A stretch of DNA of 64,000 bases, taken from NCBI GenBank assembly GCA_964017045.1, contig OZ024797.1:14403562-14467561 (forward strand), given 5' to 3'. Of the stretch, positions 61,301 through 64,000 are shown piece after piece (position 1 is the first letter of the stretch; every line of letters starts with the position of its first letter). Both the position numbers and the translations under genes were made by a program. A model generated the notes under the pieces. The model saw nothing but the letters and a program-made list of their open reading frames with translations. It had not been told where the DNA came from and did not search any database. Source of the stretch: Omphiscola glabra. Lineage: Eukaryota > Mollusca > Gastropoda > Lymnaeidae.

Positions 61301-63531
61301 AAGGAGGGCCCTCACTGACCTTAACCTCTCCTCCAGGTTGGTGTGTCTCTCGTGGGCGGTCGCACGCCAGGTGTCGTTGAAGACGAAGATGTTGTCCGCG
61401 CCAATGCCCAGAATGATGAATATGGACAGGACGTGGAAGATGCCAAAATATCTGTCAATGTGGAAGATGAGTGGACAATGTTAGACGATACAATCCAAGT
61501 GGGCGCTAGCAATGGGCTGTACCCTAGTTAAACCTGCCTGTAGTTGAGTCACTCTTGTACCTGCAAGCTGACTGAGTTGTGATGTGACTGACGTGTGATG
61601 TGACTGGGGTGTGATGTGACTGAGCTGTGAAGTGACTGAGATGTGATGTGACTGGGGTGTGATGTGACTGACGTGTGATGTGACTGGGGTGTGATCTGAC
61701 TGGGGTGTGATGTGACTGACGTGTGATGTGACTGGGGTGTGATGTGACTGGGGTGTGATGTGACTGGGGTGTGATATGACTGACGTGTAATGTGACTGAC
61801 GTGTAATGTGACTGGGGTGGGAAGTGACTGAGTTGTGATTTGACTTGGGTGTGAAGTAGCCTAATATAATCACACGTTTACGCAACTTTATAAATGTCAG
61901 TGGTTCTCAACCTCCCTAATGCTGCGACCCTTCAATACAGTTACACATTTTGTGGTGACTCCCAACCATACAATTGTTTTCCGTGCTACTTTTTCGATGG
62001 TCTTATGCGACCCATGTGTAAGGGATCGTGACCCACAGGTTGAGGACCGCTGATCTATTTGAACATTAACGTCTTGAAGAAAACAGGAGAATAGAACTAA
62101 TCGACTTAAAAATACACATAATCCAGAAGGAATTTTTTAAAAGCTGAATTTTAATTCATAAAAACCAACCCACTCAAAATCTAACTGTAGAAATATCAAT
62201 TCACTTGTGTCACACCTTTACCTACCATTAAGGTAACTTTGTACCAATACAATATCTGCCCATTATCAAACTCTTACTCTATCCCGCTACCTGCAGTCAA
62301 GAACCACGCAGTATACCTACCTGTAATCTAACAACACCGCTGTAAATTGACTTTTAATCTTGTACCACGACTACCTGTATTCTAGCACCACCACTATATA
62401 ACTACCTGTAATCTAGCACCACCCTATACACCAGGTTGGTGCCCAAGAAGCTGGTGAGTATGCTGAAGATTGAAAAGGACGTCAAGAACAGCGAGCTCGT
62501 CTGCAGCAACATAAAGAGGAAAATGAAGAGGAAAGATCCGACGGCCAGGAGAAGGTCAAAGATGACTTGCTGGAAGATGTCATGGATGAGTAGCTGCCGG
62601 GGAGGAAAAGATTAGGTCATCGGTTTATATATAGAGATAACACATTTTTTTTTTGTGTGTTATAAACTGATCTAAACACTAATATAGTACGAATGATCAA
62701 CATCATGTCTGGCATGTCACATGGGGTAACAAGGGAGGCCAACATCGTATCTGACATGTAGTGACTATTGGTGTCAGCACTGATATCGTATTTAAAATCT
62801 GGATCTGTGCCGCGATCCATAGTTACAGCCCCACGAGGTCACCTCGATGGCACAAACGACCTGGGAATCTAATCAGTCTTCTTTTTAAAGTAAATTATTC
62901 TATATTTTTTTAAATTGAAAATCTGACATTTTTTATTTCTCAACAACTTCAAAAGCCAAACTGGCAATGGCAATGTATCAATGCATATTCCAAATCAGAA
63001 TAAATTCATGTTGGTTTCGATTTTTAGCCATTTAATGAAACATCATTTTAAAGTACTGCTTAGTTTAAATAGGACATTAGTAAAACAAAGTAAGGTTAAA
63101 CCTGAAATAAGGAACGCAACAAAACAACGAACGTGTCGGCCGAATACAATTACAAAATATTATTAATTAATATTGCTAACCTGATTGCAGTCTCTCCCCT
63201 TATTACCCTCTTAAGTTTAAATGCCGTTTTCCATTGCTTCTTAAGGCTCAAAGATCTTTCTTAACCTCGGACCCACAATGTGTAGCTAGGAACCCTGGGC
63301 CGAACAATTTGTAAAGTTTAAATTAAACTTAAAAGTGCGGTTGTCCCAAAGTTAAAAGTGTCCCGTATGTCATCTAGCGGTCAGGTGACGATAACAAAAA
63401 CACATCTGGTCACCAAAAAGAGCAGTGCTGCAACTCTATACATGCATTACCTGTCTAGACTGAAAGTTGACGGTCATACCATCGAGTCCGTCATCCAGCA
63501 AAGAGTATAGAGTACCACGGAAATTGTCAAC
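48937..63531 (-). CDS. Dispatched/Patched-like RND membrane protein, last 14 exons
   Basis: Fourteen exons (81, 188, 132, 190, 243, 93, 132, 120, 147, 127, 128, 84, 171 and 444 nt) join with matching phases to 759 residues and a stop. The encoded part holds the sterol-sensing segment (TM2-TM6) with [10 protein letters not shown] in TM4, then TM7, a large extracellular domain with cysteines, TM8-TM9, TM10 with [10 protein letters not shown], and TM11-TM12. The TM11 start [11 protein letters not shown] resembles Dispatched (SGAIT) more than Patched (NGGxST). Family role: RND pumps driven by ion gradients through the TM4/TM10 acidic residues; Dispatched releases lipid-modified Hedgehog. Whether this paralogue handles Hedgehog is unknown. 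TM1 and the N-terminus lie right of the window. Introns are packed with minisatellites. Confidence 0.92.
49736..49945. repeat. 23-bp repeat in the last intron
   Basis: About nine units of CATGATACAGTGGATAGGTAGC with variants. The minus-strand frame across it is periodic and not a gene. Confidence 0.93.
50046..50216 (-). CDS. Dispatched-like gene exon (TM8-TM9)
   Basis: 57 codons, phase 0 at both ends. Two long hydrophobic runs ([18 protein letters not shown] and [20 protein letters not shown]) before GWKIS, which joins VIES as in RND proteins. Confidence 0.95.
50655..50800. repeat. 28-bp repeat in intron
   Basis: Five units of ATTATATTAACATCTATATT then GACTAGTC, nearly identical. Confidence 0.93.
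50846..50929 (-). CDS. Dispatched-like gene exon (end of second extracellular domain)
   Basis: 28 codons, [13 protein letters not shown] through WHEFKRQE. Acceptor CTGTTCCAG, donor GAG/GTAAGT, phase 0 at both ends. Confidence 0.9.
52164..52343 (+). other. Exon-like open segment antisense within an intron
   Basis: A pyrimidine-rich acceptor (TTTCACTTTTAG, ending 52163) precedes 59 open codons and a TGA on the strand opposite to the gene, in a patch richer in G+C than its surroundings. No family is recognised. It could be a terminal exon, a repeat or chance. Confidence 0.2.
52341..52485. repeat. Imperfect 72-bp tandem duplication
   Basis: Two copies share TGACGC-ATNCATTGATNGATC and TATTNATGAGAG-AAGTTGT with several differences. 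Confidence 0.8.
52811..53008 (+). mobile_element. SPIN-like hAT MITE in intron, older copy
   Basis: 198 bp with ends CAGCGGCTCTCAACC and GATGAGAAGCACTG, and internal GGTCGCGACCCCTTTGGGG and GGGTCGCCACAACATGAG, the same family as the element at 36596. The flanking octamers (CGTTAAAC and CCCTATAC) match at only 5 of 8, consistent with decay. Confidence 0.85.
53410..53634. repeat. 45-bp minisatellite containing an exon end and splice donor
   Basis: Five units of 45 bp start at 53410, 53455, 53500, 53545 and 53590. The last unit overlaps the true exon: its right 18 bp (53617-53634) encode KFINEE and are followed on the minus strand by the real donor GTGGGT. The other four units repeat the same exon-end plus donor with small changes (one has a stop in place of the last Glu). 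Confidence 0.95.
53617..53744 (-). CDS. Dispatched-like gene exon (extracellular domain 2)
   Basis: Acceptor TTTTGAACAG. It encodes [20 protein letters not shown] through [11 protein letters not shown]. The donor is GAG/GTGGGT; continued reading meets a stop four codons on. The donor edge is copied in the adjoining minisatellite. Confidence 0.92.
54047..54173 (-). CDS. Dispatched-like gene exon
   Basis: Encodes [20 protein letters not shown] through TATVLSNP plus one base. Acceptor AATACACAG, donor CCAG/GTAATT. Confidence 0.92.
54389..54535 (-). CDS. Dispatched-like gene exon
   Basis: 49 codons, [20 protein letters not shown] through GERFYRYFE, phase 0 at both ends. Acceptor GCACTACCAG, donor GAA/GTAAAT. 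One N-glycosylation sequon (NST) suits an extracellular loop. Confidence 0.92.
55024..55262. repeat. 41-bp minisatellite ending on a splice donor
   Basis: Six units of 41 bp (GTGTCTACTCCGAAAGGCTC then TGAGACCCACAACAAGTCATT) start at 55024 and recur every 41 bp. The last unit (55229) runs into the exon donor: its GACTCACC is the real GTGAGT donor, and the equivalent GACCCAC in the others reads GTGGGT on the minus strand. Confidence 0.93.
55259..55378 (-). CDS. Dispatched-like gene exon
   Basis: 40 codons, [20 protein letters not shown] through HMNDYMK, phase 0 at both ends. Acceptor TTTTATCATCAG, donor AAG/GTGAGT. Confidence 0.93.
55419..55540. repeat. 24-bp repeat in intron
   Basis: About five units of AAATGTTGTGTTGTAATATC plus ATTG. 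Confidence 0.9.
56008..56139 (-). CDS. Dispatched-like gene exon with cysteines
   Basis: 44 codons, [20 protein letters not shown] then [16 protein letters not shown] and LALL. Acceptor CTTGTTTCAG, donor TTG/GTAAGT. The two cysteines probably form a disulphide in the extracellular domain. Confidence 0.94.
56137..56560. repeat. 41-bp minisatellite containing a splice acceptor, interrupted by a MITE
   Basis: Units of 41 bp start at 56140, 56181, 56222, 56263 and 56304 and carry CCTGAAACAAGAGTCAGTG, AAACAAAGACACGATA and CAA. The first unit is the real exon acceptor (minus strand CTTGTTTCAG/GTT) and each later unit repeats it. The array continues after the inserted element to about 56560 with more divergent units. 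Confidence 0.94.
56329..56489. mobile_element. 161-bp hAT-like MITE inserted in the 41-bp array
   Basis: Ends CAGGAGCGTAACTAG and GTTGTTACGCCACTG are imperfect inverted repeats. Flanks TAAACAAA (56321-56328) and GACACAAA (56490-56497) agree at 6 of 8, fitting an 8-bp target duplication. It interrupts a repeat unit, so it is younger than the array. Confidence 0.72.
56841..56938. repeat. 50-bp direct duplication beside an exon
   Basis: Two copies of a 50-bp segment (GATAGATGGTGTACTTCATA then CTGCCACACG-AGAAGAGCTT) end a few bases from the donor at 56944. Confidence 0.9.
56945..57037 (-). CDS. Dispatched-like gene exon
   Basis: 31 codons, [20 protein letters not shown] through DDKNVK, phase 0 at both ends. 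Acceptor GAAATTTCAG, donor AAG/GTAATG. Confidence 0.93.
57402..57644 (-). CDS. Dispatched-like gene exon with TM7
   Basis: 81 codons. A cytosolic loop ([20 protein letters not shown], basic and cysteine-rich) is followed by [19 protein letters not shown] and TM7 ([16 protein letters not shown]). Acceptor ACTTGACAG, donor CCC/GTGAGT, phase 0 at both ends. Confidence 0.94.
57680..57832. repeat. Telomere-like CCCTAAC repeat in intron
   Basis: Degenerate CCCTTACCCTAACCC-type repeats, close to the metazoan telomere unit TTAGGG on the other strand, 30-40 bp from an exon. Confidence 0.85.
58634..59010. repeat. 32-bp minisatellite, about 12 units
   Basis: Units of CTCAAAGTACAAGCGTTGG then TGACTGGTGCAGC, varying mainly at CAAAG/CAGAG. 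Confidence 0.95.
59811..59976. repeat. 11-bp repeat CACGTCACACG, about 14 units
   Basis: Units of CACGTCACACG or CACGTCACATG. Open frames across it give only a His/Thr/Ser periodic peptide. Confidence 0.93.
60418..60607 (-). CDS. Dispatched-like gene exon with TM5-TM6
   Basis: Encodes [35 protein letters not shown] and [21 protein letters not shown], typical of the end of the sterol-sensing domain. Acceptor TTCTTCTTCAG, donor AAA/GTAGGT. The split codon with the exon before is AG+T (Ser). Confidence 0.95.
60800..61010. repeat. Second telomere-like CCCTAACAC repeat in intron
   Basis: About 200 bp of CCCTAACATTAACCCTAAC-type units in the same orientation as at 57680. Minus-strand frames rich in Val/Leu/Arg are only translations of this array. 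Confidence 0.87.
61320..61451 (-). CDS. Dispatched-like gene exon with TM4
   Basis: Encodes [20 protein letters not shown] then IFVFNDTW and [13 protein letters not shown]4 shows G-I-G-A-D-N where many RND relatives have two adjacent Asp. Acceptor CATTGACAG, donor TTAAG/GTCAGT. Confidence 0.95.
61572..61856. repeat. 16-bp minisatellite, about 18 units
   Basis: Units of TGATGTGACTGGGGTG and TGATGTGACTGACGTG. The minus-strand frame (His/Thr/Ser/Pro) is a repeat product. Confidence 0.94.
61898..62052 (-). mobile_element. SPIN-like hAT MITE, short inverted copy
   Basis: 155 bp, ends CAGTGGTTCTCAACC and GTTGAGGACCGCTG. Internal GCTGCGACCCTTCAATACAG shows it is inverted relative to the copy at 36596. 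Flanking octamers agree at 5 of 8. Confidence 0.82.
62310..62430. repeat. Degenerate repeat around a splice donor
   Basis: CTACCTGTAATCTAGCACCACC occurs near 62402 (overlapping the exon end), with variants near 62370 and 62316. Each contains CTACCTGTA, the minus-strand TACAG/GTAG donor. Confidence 0.75.
62406..62593 (-). CDS. Dispatched-like gene exon with TM2-TM3
   Basis: Encodes [31 protein letters not shown], then [19 protein letters not shown] plus two bases. An earlier GT (after TATAGG) would break the frame with the TM4 exon. The donor TACAG/GTAGTT restores LDYRYFG, so it is preferred. Acceptor TCCCCGGCAG. Confidence 0.92.
63451..63531 (-). CDS. Dispatched-like gene, first exon visible in the window
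   Basis: 27 codons, [20 protein letters not shown] then VNFQSRQ, at the end of extracellular domain 1 before TM2. Acceptor TTTTTTTCCAG, donor CAG/GTAATG, phase 0 at both ends. Earlier exons are beyond 64000. Confidence 0.9.
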
Positions 63532-63555
63532 CTGGAAAAAAAAAGTATTGTCAAC

Positions 63556-63845
63556 TTTGTGACTGTGTGGCTGTATGTGTGAGACAGTGTGTGGCTGTCT
63601 GACTGTGTGTGGCTGTCGGACTCTGTGCGGCTGTTTGACTGTGTGTGGCTGTCTGACTGTGTGCGACTGTCTGACTCTGTGCGGCTGTCTGACTGTGTGC
63701 GGCTGTCTGACTATGTGCGGCTGTCTGACTGTGTGCGACTGTCTGACTGTGTGCGGCTGTCTGACTGTGTGTGGCTGTCTGACTGTGTGCGGCTGTCTGA
63801 CTGTGTGTGGCTGTCTGACTGTGTGTGGCTGTCTGATTGTCTAAC
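63556..63845. repeat. 18-bp minisatellite, about 15 units
   Basis: Units of GACTGTGTGCGGCTGTCT. Long open frames on both strands are periodic (18 is divisible by 3) and are not genes. Confidence 0.95.
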
Positions 63846-64000
63846 TGTTCGTTATGAGATCGAATGCCAATTTGAAATAGTGATGCGTGATTCATTTGTT
63901 ATTCCAGAAAGACCTGTTCTGCCTATGACACTCTCTAGGCACAATGTTCCGTAGTTTAAAATATAATATGGTCAACTAATGCTAAATGCTAAATATTTAT
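63846..64000. other. Right edge, intron; nothing seen
   Basis: Unique AT-rich sequence, presumably intron of the Dispatched-like gene. Confidence 0.4.

Noticed and set aside
63551..63954. Long Ser/Gln/Thr and Cys/Leu repeat frames on both strands
   Set aside because: The 18-bp repeat keeps all frames open; no start context and no domain.

Overview
The window looks like animal nuclear DNA, most likely from a gastropod mollusc and possibly a freshwater pulmonate snail. Genes are split by GT-AG introns and sparse, the background is AT-rich, and minisatellites are everywhere. The families present (a secreted fibrinogen-domain lectin, a long ankyrin-repeat protein, a Rho-type GTPase, a Dispatched/Patched-type RND membrane protein) fit a lophotrochozoan. 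Three short copies of a SPIN-like ('Space Invader') hAT element are also present; SPIN has been reported from the pond snail Lymnaea. The species assignment is inference.

Layout. At the left edge (641-824, minus) is the first coding exon of a divergent Rho-family GTPase; the rest lies outside the window. From 1 to 11.5 kb there is little but tandem repeats, including a 1.9-kb array of 44-bp units with a 968-bp higher-order duplication. At 11479-15649 and 43606-47641 lie two copies of a 4-kb hAT-like DNA transposon (8-bp target duplications), each carrying the same broken LINE reverse-transcriptase fragment. A third, older relative at 27469 lacks the LINE. Between the first two copies sit an ankyrin-repeat gene (16896-19743, probably spliced to an exon at 20905), a run of minisatellites at 22-26 kb, and a complete six-exon gene for a 244-residue secreted fibrinogen-domain lectin (34894-38305, plus).

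From 48937 to 63531 the minus strand carries the last 14 exons of a Dispatched-like RND protein. They join in frame into 759 residues plus a stop, with donor, acceptor and phase agreeing at every junction. Only the first exons (TM1 and part of the first extracellular domain) lie beyond the right edge. Its introns are full of minisatellites. At four exons the repeat unit seems to contain a copy of the exon edge and splice site, so arrays of decoy donors or acceptors sit beside the real ones. This is the most unusual pattern I found.

There is no sign of an operon, CRISPR array, rRNA or tRNA gene. The genes seen do not form one pathway. Roughly 10 kb of the 64 kb (my rough sum) is tandem repeat.
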